A stretch of DNA of 64,000 bases from Ancylobacter novellus DSM 506 (GCF_000092925.1 NC_014217.1:3596001-3660000), one strand, 5' to 3'. Numbered from the stretch's first letter, positions 17,121 to 25,349 are shown. Translations and numbers: made by a program. The notes: a model not told the origin generated them from the sequence alone.

Positions 17121-18376
17121 CAGACGCCGCCCTTCTCCTCGGTGAGCGGCACCGGCGTCACCCGGTCGCCGTCGCGCAGGAAGCCGCCGGCGCGGGCCAC
17201 CACGCTCTCGCCCTGCTTCACGCCTTCGACGATCTCGACATAGCCTTCGCCCTTGAGGCCGGTCTTCACCTCGCGGCGGCGGACGATTTCGCCCTCGACC
17301 ACCAGCACGATGGCCCCTTCCGGGGTGAACTGCACCGCCGACTGCGGCAGCGCCACGCCCTCATGCCGGGCGATCTCGATGATGCCGCGGCCATAGGCGC
17401 CGGGACGCAGCCGCTCGTCGGCGGGCAGCGCCACGGCGACGCGGGCGAGGCGCGTGGCGCGCTCGACATTGGCGCCGACCAGGCGGACCTTCGCCGCCAC
17501 CGGCTTGTCGAAGCCGGCCGGCGTCACCGCCACCGGCAGGCCGGGCGCGATGCGCGGCAGCGCCGATTCCGGCACCTCGGCGTCGAGGTCGATGGCGCCG
17601 TCCTTGACGATGCGGAACAGCGGCTCGGTGTTGGCGGAGAGCACGATAGCTCCCAGGCGCGCCGAGCGCGCCGAGATGATGCCGGCTTCCGGCGCCTTGA
17701 TGTCGGTGCGGGCGAGCCGGACCTCCAGCTCGTCGCGATTGGCCTTGGTCTGGGCGGCGTCGGCCTCGGCGGCGGCGACCGCCTCCTCGTTCGCCGTCAC
17801 CTGCGCGGCGGCGACCTTCACGGCGCGCTCGCGCTGGTCGAGCACTTCCTGCGAGGTGGCGCCGGTCTTGATCAGGGTGCGGGCGCGCTCCACCGAGGCC
17901 TGCGCCTCGGTGTGCTGGGCCAGCGCCTGCTGGAGCTGCGCCTTCTGCTGCGCGATGGCGGCCTGCGCCCGCGCCGCGTTGGCGGTGTTCTGCGCCAGCA
18001 GCGTGTCGATGGTGTCGCGCGACAGGCGGGCGAGCGTCTGGCCCTTCTCCACCCAGTCGCCCTCCTCGACGAGAATGTCGGTGATGCGCAGGCCGTCGAG
18101 CTCCGGCCCGACCATGATCTCCTCGCGCGCCACCAGCGTGCCGGTGACGGGCAGGGTCTCGATCACCTCGCGCCGTGCGGCCGGCACCACCGAGATGGTG
18201 ATGCCGCGCACCTGGTTGGGCTCGGGCGCGGCGACATTGGCCTGCGCCGGCTCGCTAAGGCTCAGCCCCGCGGCGATGCGGTCGCGGAAGGCATAGCCGG
18301 CGATGCCCACCACCACGGCGGTCATGGTGAGGGCGAGCGTCACGCGCCCGCGGAAGGAGGAGGACTTGTCGGTCAT
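17120..18376 (-). CDS. RND efflux periplasmic adaptor (membrane fusion protein)
   Basis: A 418-residue HlyD-type adaptor. An N-terminal membrane anchor (VTLALTMTAVVVGIAGYAF, 12-30) is followed by a first lipoyl half (LVAREEIMVGPELDGLRI). A long Ala/Gln-rich coiled-coil hairpin (about 125-225) comes next, then the second lipoyl half ending TDIKAPEAGIISARSARLGAIV, and beta-barrel and membrane-proximal domains. It joins the inner-membrane pump to an outer-membrane channel. The start ATG 18376 overlaps the tetR stop by four bases (ATGA), and its stop overlaps the permease start, giving a tight three-gene operon. The frame stays open far upstream because it runs through tetR. Confidence 0.94.
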   Translation of the reverse strand: MTDKSSSFRGRVTLALTMTAVVVGIAGYAFRDRIAAGLSLSEPAQANVAAPEPNQVRGITISVVPAARREVIETLPVTGTLVAREEIMVGPELDGLRITDILVEEGDWVEKGQTLARLSRDTIDTLLAQNTANAARAQAAIAQQKAQLQQALAQHTEAQASVERARTLIKTGATSQEVLDQRERAVKVAAAQVTANEEAVAAAEADAAQTKANRDELEVRLARTDIKAPEAGIISARSARLGAIVLSANTEPLFRIVKDGAIDLDAEVPESALPRIAPGLPVAVTPAGFDKPVAAKVRLVGANVERATRLARVAVALPADERLRPGAYGRGIIEIARHEGVALPQSAVQFTPEGAIVLVVEGEIVRRREVKTGLKGEGYVEIVEGVKQGESVVARAGGFLRDGDRVTPVPLTEEKGGV

Positions 18377-19125
18377 GGGGCCTTGTCCGGGGAAACGGAA
18401 CGGTGAGCCGGCGCGAACATGCGGCCGATGAGCTGCCCGAGCGCCGGCATCATCTGCGCCAGCGGCAGCTCGGGTTCGAGGCGGCGGCGCAGCAGCAGGC
18501 CGTCGCCGATGGCATTGATCATGACGAGCGCCGCATCGGCGTCGAGCGCGGGGTCGATCTCGCCGCGCGCCTGCGCCGCGACGAAGGCGCGCTGGATCGC
18601 CTCGGTCATCTCGGCCTCGACCTCGTCGAACTTCGCCTTCAGCACCGGGTTGCGCGAGGCCTCGGCGGAAATCTCCGGGCCGAGCTCGACGCAGACCATC
18701 GGCATCTCGCCGGAGAACAGCGCATGGCCCATGGCGGCGAGCCCCTCGACGAAACTCGGCGCGGCGTCGAGACGCTCCAGCAGGCTCGCGCGCGCCGCCC
18801 GCTCCTCCTCGACGATGGCGATGATGATCGCCTCCTTCGAGGGGAAGTAGCGGTAGAGCGCGCCGGGGCTCATGCCGGCTTCGGCGCAGACCTCGTGCAT
18901 CGAGGTGCCGTGGAAGCCCGAGCGGGTGAAGCAGGCGATGGCCGCGTCCAGCACGCGCCGGCGCGGGTCGCGGCGCACGCTCTCCGGCGCGCCGGCGACG
19001 GGCGCGGACGTGCCGGCGGTCTTGGTACCGGCGGCCTTGGCACCAGCGGCCTTGGCCGCACGGGAGCCGCCGGCGGTCTTGGGAAGGGCGGCACGGGTGC
19101 GAGGCGCAAGAGCGGTCATGGACAT
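18373..19125 (-). CDS. TetR-family repressor of the adjacent RND efflux operon
   Basis: A 250-residue regulator with an N-terminal helix-turn-helix (about 62-108; SMHEVCAEAGMSPGALYRYF is the core) and an all-helical ligand domain. The first 50 or so residues are a low-complexity Ala/Gly/Lys/Thr tail ahead of RRDPRRRVLDAAIACF, longer than usual and perhaps disordered. Start choice is between ATG 19125 (MSMTAL) and ATG 19119; neither has a strong ribosome site. The gene is first in the efflux operon and is preceded by two matching palindromes, so it very likely represses its own operon until an inducer binds. Confidence 0.92.
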   Translation of the reverse strand: MSMTALAPRTRAALPKTAGGSRAAKAAGAKAAGTKTAGTSAPVAGAPESVRRDPRRRVLDAAIACFTRSGFHGTSMHEVCAEAGMSPGALYRYFPSKEAIIIAIVEEERAARASLLERLDAAPSFVEGLAAMGHALFSGEMPMVCVELGPEISAEASRNPVLKAKFDEVEAEMTEAIQRAFVAAQARGEIDPALDADAALVMINAIGDGLLLRRRLEPELPLAQMMPALGQLIGRMFAPAHRSVSPDKAP

Positions 19126-19136
19126 CCGGAATTGGA

Positions 19137-19152
19137 GCGAACGTTCGTTCGC
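19137..19152. promoter_or_regulatory. TetR operator 1 (start-proximal)
   Basis: GCGAACGTTCGTTCGC, centred on the palindrome CGAACGTTCG, lies 12 bp upstream of the tetR start and just downstream of the -10 element. It shares a 14-bp block (CGAACGTTCGTTCG) with operator 2. Confidence 0.8.
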
Positions 19153-19181
19153 ATGTAGATTGACCCAAGGTTGCATGTCAA
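19152..19181 (-). promoter_or_regulatory. promoter of the tetR-MFP-RND operon
   Basis: On the minus strand TTGACA (19176-19181) and TACATG (19152-19157) are separated by 18 bp. The promoter sits exactly between the two operators, so bound repressor on either side would block RNA polymerase. Confidence 0.65.
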
Positions 19182-19197
19182 GAACGAACGTTCGTTC
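19182..19197. promoter_or_regulatory. TetR operator 2 (promoter-distal)
   Basis: GAACGAACGTTCGTTC is a perfect 16-bp palindrome abutting the -35 element. Its centre is 47 bp from the centre of operator 1, between four and five helical turns. The remaining 190 bp up to rppH show no feature I recognise. Confidence 0.85.
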
Positions 19198-19390
19198 GCA
19201 TCGCAGAGTCGATCTCCCGCAGCGGTGGCGCCGACACTCGCGCGCAAATGTTTCCCGCCTTTTTCAGGTCGGCGTCATTGTGTGTCGGAGCATTGCCGAA
19301 CGCGTCGCAAGCCGAACGACCGCTGCGCCATCCTAGCGCGGCGCGGTTCCCGCCGGCGGAAATGCCGCCGTCAACCTTAATGCCCGCGCC

Positions 19391-19903
19391 CTATTCGGCG
19401 GGCGTCGCCACCGGCTCGAACTCGCGCACGACGTGCTCATAGACCGCGCGCTTGAACGGGATGATGAGCGAGGGCGTGCGCTCCAGCCGCTCCCAGCGCC
19501 AGTTGATGAATTCGGGCTTGTGCTGGCCGCCGCCCGGCTGGTGGATGTCGATCTCGCCGTCCTCGCCGAGGAAGCGCAGCGCGATCCATTTCTGCTTCTG
19601 GCCGCGATAGCGTCCCTTCCACGCCTCGCGGGCGATCGGCTCGGGAAGGTCGTAGGCGAACCATTCCGCGGCGGTCTTCAGCGGCTCGACGGAGGAGACG
19701 TTGGTCTCCTCGTAGAGCTCGCGCAGGGCCGCTTCCTCCGGGCTCTCGCCGTCGTCGATGCCACCCTGCGGCATCTGCCACGAATGATGCGCGTCGACAT
19801 GCTCCGGCCCGCCGACGCGCTGGCCGAGGAACACCAGCCCGTCGCGATTGACGAGCACGACACCGACGCAGGGGCGGTAGGGCAGTTGGTCGAAGGGGAT
19901 CAT
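19391..19903 (-). CDS. rppH: RNA pyrophosphohydrolase RppH
   Basis: A 170-residue Nudix hydrolase that trims the 5' pyrophosphate from mRNA and so starts RNase E decay. The Nudix box is complete: [20 protein letters not shown], then TNVSS. The opening [24 protein letters not shown] and the later WFAYDLPEP and [13 protein letters not shown] are RppH-specific. ATG 19903 gives the usual length; an ATG at 19948 would add 15 residues, and neither has a clear ribosome site. It belongs to the conserved ctpA-rppH end of the rsfS-rlmH-envC-ctpA-rppH block, with a small membrane-protein gene between ctpA and rppH. Confidence 0.93.
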   Translation of the reverse strand: MIPFDQLPYRPCVGVVLVNRDGLVFLGQRVGGPEHVDAHHSWQMPQGGIDDGESPEEAALRELYEETNVSSVEPLKTAAEWFAYDLPEPIAREAWKGRYRGQKQKWIALRFLGEDGEIDIHQPGGGQHKPEFINWRWERLERTPSLIIPFKRAVYEHVVREFEPVATPAE

Positions 19904-19992
19904 GGCGGCAACCGGAATCGGGAAGGAACGGGCATCATGATAGGCCATCACGACAGCCCGATATAAGCCGCCCGCCGTCAGCGGAACATGTT

Positions 19993-20457
19993 CTAGCGCA
20001 GCAGCGACCCGTGCTCGCCGGCGAGGAGCGCCGTGTCGGCGGCGTCGAGCGCGGGAGGCGCGCTCATCACCTCCCTCTCGCCGGTGGCGCCGTCGAACAG
20101 GATGATGCTGCCGGCGCCGGCCGAGTCGAAGCCCGGACGCAGCACCGGGGCGTCGACGGCGACGCCGGTGGAGAAGCCCGGATCGAAGGAGAACAGCGCG
20201 TCGTCGGGCTCGGGCCCGGCACCGCGCGAGAGCCACACGCCGGCGGCGAGGCCGAGCACGGCCACGCCGGCAAGGGCGAAGATGCCCACCGCCGCATAAT
20301 GGTGCGCGCTGTCGCGCCCGGCGTCGCTGCCCGGCAAGGTCCCGGCAGGCGGCGGCGCGGCGATCGGCGTGCGAAGCGAGGGCGAACGTTCCATGAGCGG
20401 CGTTGTCGGCGCCGACCAAGGCGGGATCGCGGCGAAATCGGGCAGGCCCGGCGGCAT
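19993..20457 (-). CDS. hypothetical single-span membrane protein
   Basis: No family recognised. A 154-residue frame with a Pro-rich N-terminal part, one strong membrane helix ([23 protein letters not shown], about 54-76) and an acidic, Gly/Ala-rich outer part of about 75 residues. The frame is open up to 20514, but its first 19 codons (ending near 20458) would be made from the ctpA terminator hairpin, so a later start is more likely: ATG 20457, or ATG 20394 just before RSPSLRTP. The helix and an even codon pattern make it likely real. In related genomes another ctpA-linked gene (a polysaccharide deacetylase) often sits here; this protein does not resemble it. Confidence 0.5.
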   Translation of the reverse strand: MPPGLPDFAAIPPWSAPTTPLMERSPSLRTPIAAPPPAGTLPGSDAGRDSAHHYAAVGIFALAGVAVLGLAAGVWLSRGAGPEPDDALFSFDPGFSTGVAVDAPVLRPGFDSAGAGSIILFDGATGEREVMSAPPALDAADTALLAGEHGSLLR

Positions 20458-20469
20458 CCGCGCAAACGA

Positions 20470-20497
20470 AACCCCGCTCTCGCGGAAGAGCGGGGTT
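20470..20497 (-). terminator. intrinsic terminator after ctpA
   Basis: A perfect 11-bp stem AACCCCGCTCT/AGAGCGGGGTT with a 6-nt loop. On the minus strand it is followed by TCGTTTG, 52 bp past the ctpA stop. On the plus strand it is followed by CGTTGCTTTTC, so it may work both ways. Confidence 0.8.
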
Positions 20498-20548
20498 CGT
20501 TGCTTTTCGGTCACAGCCGGCGGCGCCGGCTATGGGACGCGGCCGAAC

Positions 20549-21898
20549 TCAGTTCGGCACGGCGGCCTTGGGGTCGGCCGGATAGGCGGCGTTCTTCTGC
20601 ACGCCGTGCATCAGGTCGACGGCCAGCTTGAGCTGGGTGTCGTCCTTCGGATCCGGCGGCACATAGGCCGGCGAGCCGGTCTGCTCGTCCTCGCCGTTCT
20701 TCAGGTGGCCCTTGAGCGAGGCCTCGCCGCGCGTGGTCTCGACGCCGGCGGCCTCGGCCTTCTCCTTGACGTCCTGCGGCACGTCCTGGACCAGCTCGAT
20801 GTCCGGCTGGATGCCCTTGGCCTGGATCGAGCGGCCCGACGGCGTGTAGTAGCGCGCCGTGGTCAGCTTGATCGCGGCGTTGCCGGACACCGGGATGACG
20901 GTCTGCACCGAGCCCTTGCCGAAGGAGAGCGAGCCGAGGATGGTGGCGCGCTTGTGGTCCTGCAGGGCGCCGGCGACGATCTCGGAGGCCGAGGCCGAAC
21001 CGCCGTTCACCAGCACGATCACCGGCTTGTTGGTGGCGAGGTCGCCCGGACGGGCGTTGCGCCGCTCGGTCTCCTCGGGGTTGCGCCCGCGGGTGGAGAC
21101 GATCTCGCCGCGATCGAGGAAGGCGTCGGAGACGTCGATCGCCTGGTCGAGCAGGCCGCCCGGATTGTTGCGCAGGTCGATGATGAAGCCCTTGAGCTTG
21201 TCCTCGCCGATCTGCTTGGTCAGGTCCGCGATCGCCTTCTTGAGCCCCTCGCCGGTCTGCTCGCTGAAGGAGGTGATGCGGATATAGCCGATGTCGTCGG
21301 ACTCGACCCGGGCGCGCACCGACTTGATGTTGATGATGTCGCGCGTGAGCGTCAGCTCGAGCGGCTTGTCCGCGCCCTTGCGGATGATGGTCAGCTTGAT
21401 CGGGGTGGAGACCGCGCCGCGCATCTTGTCGACGGCCTGGTTCAGGGTCATGCCCTTCACCTCTTCGCCGTCGAGCTTGGCGATCAGGTCGCCGGCCTGC
21501 ACGCCGGCCTTGGCCGCGGGGGTGTCATCGATCGGGGCGACGACCTTGACGAGGCCGTCCTCCATCGTGACCTCGATGCCGAGCCCGCCGAACTGGCCGC
21601 GGGTCTGCACCTGCATGTCGCGGAAGTCCTTCGCGTCCATGTAGGTAGAGTGCGGATCGAGCGAGGAGAGCATGCCGTTGATGGCCGCCTCGACCAGCTT
21701 GCCGTCGTCCGGCTTCTCGACATAGTCGGCGCGCACCCGCTCGAACACGTCGCCGAACAGGTTCAGCTGGCGATAGGTGTCCGAGGCGGCCGCCATCGCC
21801 TGGGTCGGCTGAAGCAGCAGCCGCGGCTGGGTGGCGCCCACGGCGATAATGGCGCCGGCCGCCGCACCGAAGAGAAATACTGACGTCCTACGCATCAT
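20549..21898 (-). CDS. ctpA: carboxyl-terminal processing protease (S41)
   Basis: A 449-residue periplasmic serine protease with an N-terminal signal/anchor (SVFLFGAAAGAIIAVGAT, about 5-22). Domain order is an N-terminal helical part with LDPHSTYMD, a PDZ domain (FGGLGIEVTMEDGLVKVVAP to about 175), and the S41 catalytic core with GSASASEIVAGALQDHKRA (catalytic serine) and FGKGSVQTV (catalytic lysine). It trims wall enzymes and other envelope proteins. ATG 21898 has a GAGAAGG site and overlaps the stop of the EnvC-like gene by four bases (ATGA), so the protease and a wall-hydrolase activator are made together. It ends at a strong terminator. Confidence 0.95.
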   Translation of the reverse strand: MMRRTSVFLFGAAAGAIIAVGATQPRLLLQPTQAMAAASDTYRQLNLFGDVFERVRADYVEKPDDGKLVEAAINGMLSSLDPHSTYMDAKDFRDMQVQTRGQFGGLGIEVTMEDGLVKVVAPIDDTPAAKAGVQAGDLIAKLDGEEVKGMTLNQAVDKMRGAVSTPIKLTIIRKGADKPLELTLTRDIINIKSVRARVESDDIGYIRITSFSEQTGEGLKKAIADLTKQIGEDKLKGFIIDLRNNPGGLLDQAIDVSDAFLDRGEIVSTRGRNPEETERRNARPGDLATNKPVIVLVNGGSASASEIVAGALQDHKRATILGSLSFGKGSVQTVIPVSGNAAIKLTTARYYTPSGRSIQAKGIQPDIELVQDVPQDVKEKAEAAGVETTRGEASLKGHLKNGEDEQTGSPAYVPPDPKDDTQLKLAVDLMHGVQKNAAYPADPKAAVPN

Positions 21899-23274
21899 CC
21901 GCGTACCTTCTCGCTCTCGCTCGTCGCCCACCAGGGGGTTGGGTCGATCGAATTCCCGTCCTTACGGAATTCGACGTAAAGAATAGGTTGGGCGGTTCCA
22001 AGGCTAACCGACGACACAAGCTGCGGGCCGCGCCCCATGACCGCGACCGGCTCGCCGGACAGCACGAACTGACCCAACTCGACGGTGATCTTATCCATTC
22101 CTGCCAGAAGAATATGGTATCCGCCGCCCGCATTGATGATCAATAGTTGTCCATAGGAGCGGAACGGGCCGGCATAGACCACCCAGCCGTCGCTCGGCGC
22201 GGCCACCTGCGCCTCCGTCCGCGTGCCGAACGACACGCCCTTCTCCTGCCCGCCATAGCCGTCCTCGGTGCCGAAGGCCTTCAGCACCGCGCCGCCCACC
22301 GGCGGCGGCAGCATGCCCCTGGCCTCGTCGAAGGGAATGCCGGGCGAGAGGCGGCCGGGATCCTTCAGTGCCGCCAGATGCGCCGCGGGGCCTTGATCGG
22401 GCTTGGTTTTCGCCGCCTCCTGCGCCGCCTTGCGGCTGGCGGCGATCTCGGTCTCCATGCGCTGCATCAGCTCGCGCACATTGCCCGCCTCGGCGGCGAG
22501 CGCGGTGGCGCGGTTCTTCTCCTCGGCCAGCGCCTGCTCGCCCTGCGCCAGCGACTTCTTCCTCTCGTCGATCAGCGCCGTGGTGCGGCGGCGCTCATCC
22601 GCAAGCGTAAGCTTCAATTCTGCGAGAGCGTCGCGCTCGCGCGCGGTTTCCTCGCGCACCCGCTGCTGGGCGGCGAGCTCGCTCGCCAGCAGGTCGGTCT
22701 CCGCCTTCAGCTCGGGCAGCACGGCGCCGAGCAGCATGGCCGAGCGCACCGATTGCAGCGCGTCGTCGGGGCGCACCAGCAGCGCCGGCGGTGGACGGCG
22801 GCCGAGCCGCTGCAGCCCGCCCAGCACCTCGGCCAGCACGTCCCGGCGCGAGGCCAGCGATTCCCGTATGTCCGCCTCCTCGCGGCCGAGCTGGAGCAGG
22901 CGCTGCTCGCTGGTGTCGAGCTTGGCCTCGACCTCGCGCACGCGGATGGCGGTGTCGAGCAGCGCCGCGTTCAGCTTGGCGCGGTCGCCCTTGATGGATT
23001 CGATCTCCGCCATCAGCCGCTGCTGCGCGGCGGTGGAATCCTTCAGTTCGACATTGAGCCGCTCCATGCGCTGCTGCTGGGCGGCGCGGTCCTTCGGCGG
23101 CGGGTCCTTCGGCGGCGGGCTCTGGCCGGCGGTACGCTCGGCGGGCGCCCCCGACGCGGGGGCGTTCTGGGCGGGCGCCGGCGCCGCGAGAACAAGCGCG
23201 AGCAGGGCGCAGCCGGCCCCGAGAAGCGGGCGGCGCGGGGCGATCGGGACGGTGCGGCGGGTGGGCATCGGCAC
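21895..23274 (-). CDS. EnvC-like murein hydrolase activator (degenerate LytM/M23 domain)
   Basis: A 459-residue exported protein: signal peptide (LLGAGCALLALVLAAPAPAQ), a Pro-rich spacer, a long coiled coil (about 60-290, Glu/Arg/Ala-rich) and a C-terminal LytM domain (about 320-450). The zinc ligands of active M23 endopeptidases are absent: the first His-containing motif is EKGVSFGT, and the last HxH motif is replaced by LYVEFRKDG. That resembles E. coli EnvC, a catalytically dead activator of septal amidases. It should therefore control peptidoglycan splitting at division. It overlaps ctpA by four bases and follows rlmH by 53 bp. Confidence 0.9.
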   Translation of the reverse strand: MPMPTRRTVPIAPRRPLLGAGCALLALVLAAPAPAQNAPASGAPAERTAGQSPPPKDPPPKDRAAQQQRMERLNVELKDSTAAQQRLMAEIESIKGDRAKLNAALLDTAIRVREVEAKLDTSEQRLLQLGREEADIRESLASRRDVLAEVLGGLQRLGRRPPPALLVRPDDALQSVRSAMLLGAVLPELKAETDLLASELAAQQRVREETARERDALAELKLTLADERRRTTALIDERKKSLAQGEQALAEEKNRATALAAEAGNVRELMQRMETEIAASRKAAQEAAKTKPDQGPAAHLAALKDPGRLSPGIPFDEARGMLPPPVGGAVLKAFGTEDGYGGQEKGVSFGTRTEAQVAAPSDGWVVYAGPFRSYGQLLIINAGGGYHILLAGMDKITVELGQFVLSGEPVAVMGRGPQLVSSVSLGTAQPILYVEFRKDGNSIDPTPWWATSESEKVRG

Positions 23275-23327
23275 AGGAGGCGCCAGCGTGGTTAATCTTC
23301 GGTTAGCGCCGCCCGACGCCCGGTCCG

Positions 23328-23810
23328 TCAGGCCTTGTGATAGGGGTGGCCGGAAAGGATGGTCGTCGCACGGTAGAGCTGCTCGGCCATCATGACGCGG
23401 ACCAGCTGATGGGGGAAGGTGGCGCGTCCGAAGGACACCATCCGGTCGGCATAGCCGCGCACATTCTCGCCGAGCCCGTCCGCCCCGCCGATGACGAAGG
23501 TGAGCGCGCGCGAGCCGTGGTCGCGCAAGGCGGCGATGTCGGCGGCGATCTGCTCGCTCGTCATCTCCTGCCCGCGCGGGTCGAGCGCGATCATCGCGCC
23601 GGGATCGGGCAGGGCGTCGATGATGGCCGCGCCCTCATCCGTCATGCGGTCTTCGGGACGGCGGGCCTGGCTCTCGGCGATCTCGACCACGTCGGGACCG
23701 GACAGGCCAAGGGATCGCCCGCTCTTGCCCGCGCGGTCGAGATAGCGCGCGCAAAGCTCTCTCTCAGGCCCGGCCTTGAGCCGGCCCACGGCAATGATCA
23801 CCAGCCGCAA
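23328..23810 (-). CDS. rlmH: 23S rRNA pseudouridine-1915 N3-methyltransferase RlmH
   Basis: A 160-residue SPOUT methyltransferase, full length. The trefoil-knot SAM site is [14 protein letters not shown] with the family's C-terminal signature [20 protein letters not shown]. It methylates pseudouridine 1915 in helix 69 of the assembled 70S ribosome. It starts [16 protein letters not shown], the typical N-terminus. The gene is 6 bp behind rsfS, and the pair is conserved across many bacteria, linking late ribosome maturation with subunit joining. Confidence 0.97.
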   Translation of the reverse strand: MRLVIIAVGRLKAGPERELCARYLDRAGKSGRSLGLSGPDVVEIAESQARRPEDRMTDEGAAIIDALPDPGAMIALDPRGQEMTSEQIAADIAALRDHGSRALTFVIGGADGLGENVRGYADRMVSFGRATFPHQLVRVMMAEQLYRATTILSGHPYHKA

Positions 23811-23816
23811 CGCGCT

Positions 23817-24230
23817 TTAGCCGCGCGTCATCTTCGGCGAGCCGCCGGCCACGGCGCCCGACCACATCTTCTCGATATTGTAGAACCCGCGCACTTCCGG
23901 CTGGAAGATGTGGACGATGACGTCGCTCGCATCGATCAGCACCCAGTCGCAGGCGGGCATGCCTTCCACGCGCACGCCCTTGACGCCGCGCGCCTTGAGC
24001 GCCTCGACGAGGTGCTCGGCGATGGCGCCGACATGGCGCTGCGAGCGCCCGGACGCGACGACCATGTAGTCGGCGATGGTCGTCTTGCCGCGAAGTTCGA
24101 TGGAGACGATGTCCTCGGCCTTGTCATCTTCGAGACGGGCGAGAACGAGGGCTAGCATCTCCTCGGCGTCGAAAGACGCTTCGGAGACGGGCGCAGTCGC
24201 CGGGCTGGAGGCGGCTGCTGCAAGCGCCAT
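23817..24230 (-). CDS. rsfS: ribosomal silencing factor RsfS
   Basis: A 137-residue member of the RsfS/Iojap family, which binds uL14 on the large subunit and prevents joining of the subunits in starvation. The diagnostic part runs from about residue 30: LARLEDDKAEDIVSIELRGKT, DYMVVASGRSQRHVGAIAEHL and CDWVLIDASDVIVHIFQPEVRGFYNIEKMW. Start codons are possible at 24230, 24260 and a GTG at 24269; 24230 is chosen because the residues before it are not conserved, though its AGGA is 12 bp away. It would normally be preceded by nadD, which here lies 5.4 kb away. Confidence 0.94.
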   Translation of the reverse strand: MALAAAASSPATAPVSEASFDAEEMLALVLARLEDDKAEDIVSIELRGKTTIADYMVVASGRSQRHVGAIAEHLVEALKARGVKGVRVEGMPACDWVLIDASDVIVHIFQPEVRGFYNIEKMWSGAVAGGSPKMTRG

Positions 24231-24424
24231 GATGGACAGGGGTCCTGATCCTCTCGTCATTACGGCCACGGGAACGCGCGGGAGATTCCGCGTCGTTCAT
24301 ACGTTCTTAAGATAGTGCGTAAGGGGGGTGTTTTTCAACCGGGGGAGACGGGCGTTCGTGATCACACCCTCTCTTGAGGGCTCTCGCCGGGATCGAAACT
24401 GGTCACCCCGCAACGAAATTGTCG

Positions 24425-25093
24425 TCACTTCGGTACTATTTCCGCTATCTCCCGTTCCATTTCTTTGACTAGGAACAATAGATCCCCCGGCCACACATCA
24501 TCCGTAATCAATTTGCCATTATCCGCCTTTGAATATGACGCGTTATGCCAATTGACGACGGCACCGTCGTCAATTCGAATTTGACCACCATGAGCCATAG
24601 CATTCCTAATTGCCCGAGCAAAATTCCATGTTGGCGGCCAATTAGACCTCTTTCCATACTTTGAATCCAAATGATGCTTATATTCTTCAACAAAATTCGT
24701 AATCAATGACTGACCCAAGTTGAATAGATATTTCTCCAAAACACCAAGCATTAGCTTACGGCCAGTCGGAATCGGATCAGCCTTGAAGACCTCAAATTCA
24801 ACAAAACGGGGCCAAGCATTGCATATCATAGGCTCCACGACATGGTGTGGGGACCAAATAATCCTTGAATTACATAAATTTCCATCGAATGTCGCCACAT
24901 CGGTCACAGCCCACGGGCGGGCGCCTTTTTCATCGGGATTGTATAATTCCAACAAACCGACAAACCCAAATAGCGCCGTCAAATAAGTTACAACCAAAGG
25001 AAATGCAGGATCACGACTTTCAAATCTAAGTATATCAGCTCTTGAATTATCGAACTTACGTTCAGTGGAGCCAATAATCATGCGATTAACCAT
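24425..25093 (-). CDS. AT-rich orphan gene, HEPN-like motif
   Basis: No family recognised with certainty. The 222-residue product has a hydrophobic segment (PLVVTYLTALFGFVGLLEL, 32-50), a mid region with KLMLGVLEKYLFNLGQSLITNF, and ARAIRNAMAHGG with R163 and H168 spaced R-x4-H, the catalytic signature of HEPN ribonucleases. A Trp/Asp-rich end (WPGDLLFLVKEMEREIAEI) follows. ATG 25093 has TTGAGG 7 bp upstream and is preferred to a TTG at 25105. Base composition is close to 45 percent GC by eye, far below its neighbours, so recent transfer is likely. It separates rsfS from the Na/Pi transporter and lies directly behind a decayed gene fragment. No partner antitoxin is visible. Confidence 0.7.
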   Translation of the reverse strand: MVNRMIIGSTERKFDNSRADILRFESRDPAFPLVVTYLTALFGFVGLLELYNPDEKGARPWAVTDVATFDGNLCNSRIIWSPHHVVEPMICNAWPRFVEFEVFKADPIPTGRKLMLGVLEKYLFNLGQSLITNFVEEYKHHLDSKYGKRSNWPPTWNFARAIRNAMAHGGQIRIDDGAVVNWHNASYSKADNGKLITDDVWPGDLLFLVKEMEREIAEIVPK

Positions 25094-25127
25094 CGCAAAC
25101 CTCAAGGATTGGCAATCTTAACAATGT

Positions 25128-25310
25128 TTAACCACATTTCTCGCACGGGACTGATGGGTCGGCAAGGCCTAGCAGAATCTCTGCCTCACCTCCTACCCAC
25201 TCCTTCCCGTTCCACATCCCGACCGCCACGCCAATCTTCCCGCCCCTTATGGAAATAACCTTGTAGCCATCGTGGTGGTCGCGCAGGCAGATGGCGATAG
25301 TGGAGGCGAT
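25128..25310 (-). pseudogene. decayed C-terminal fragment of a metallophosphoesterase
   Basis: Sixty codons ending in TAA translate as STIAICLRDHHDGYKVIS, then GGKIGVAVGMWNGKEW. They align without gaps to the end of the intact phosphoesterase encoded at 27842-28654 (STISTRLRDHRNGYNVID, then DGKIAVAVREWSGSEW). About half the residues match, and the nucleotide sequences align by eye as well. An in-frame TAG stands immediately before the homology, nothing upstream resembles the enzyme, and the catalytic domain is gone. The frame runs past the homologous end into about 20 unrelated codons. It is a remnant of a paralogue or duplicated tail, not a gene. Confidence 0.8.
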
Positions 25311-25349
25311 CTACCGATGGTTTCTTTGAATTGCGTCCCCCACCTCGCC

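Noticed and set aside
15555..17243. A 562-codon plus-strand frame rich in His, Asp and Arg
   Set aside because: It is opposite the RND permease, whose full set of motifs is intact; the composition is typical of a complementary-strand shadow.
24367..24380. Short hairpin CCCTC-TCTT-GAGGG after the HEPN-like gene as its terminator
   Set aside because: The stem is only five base pairs and no T-rich run follows on the minus strand.
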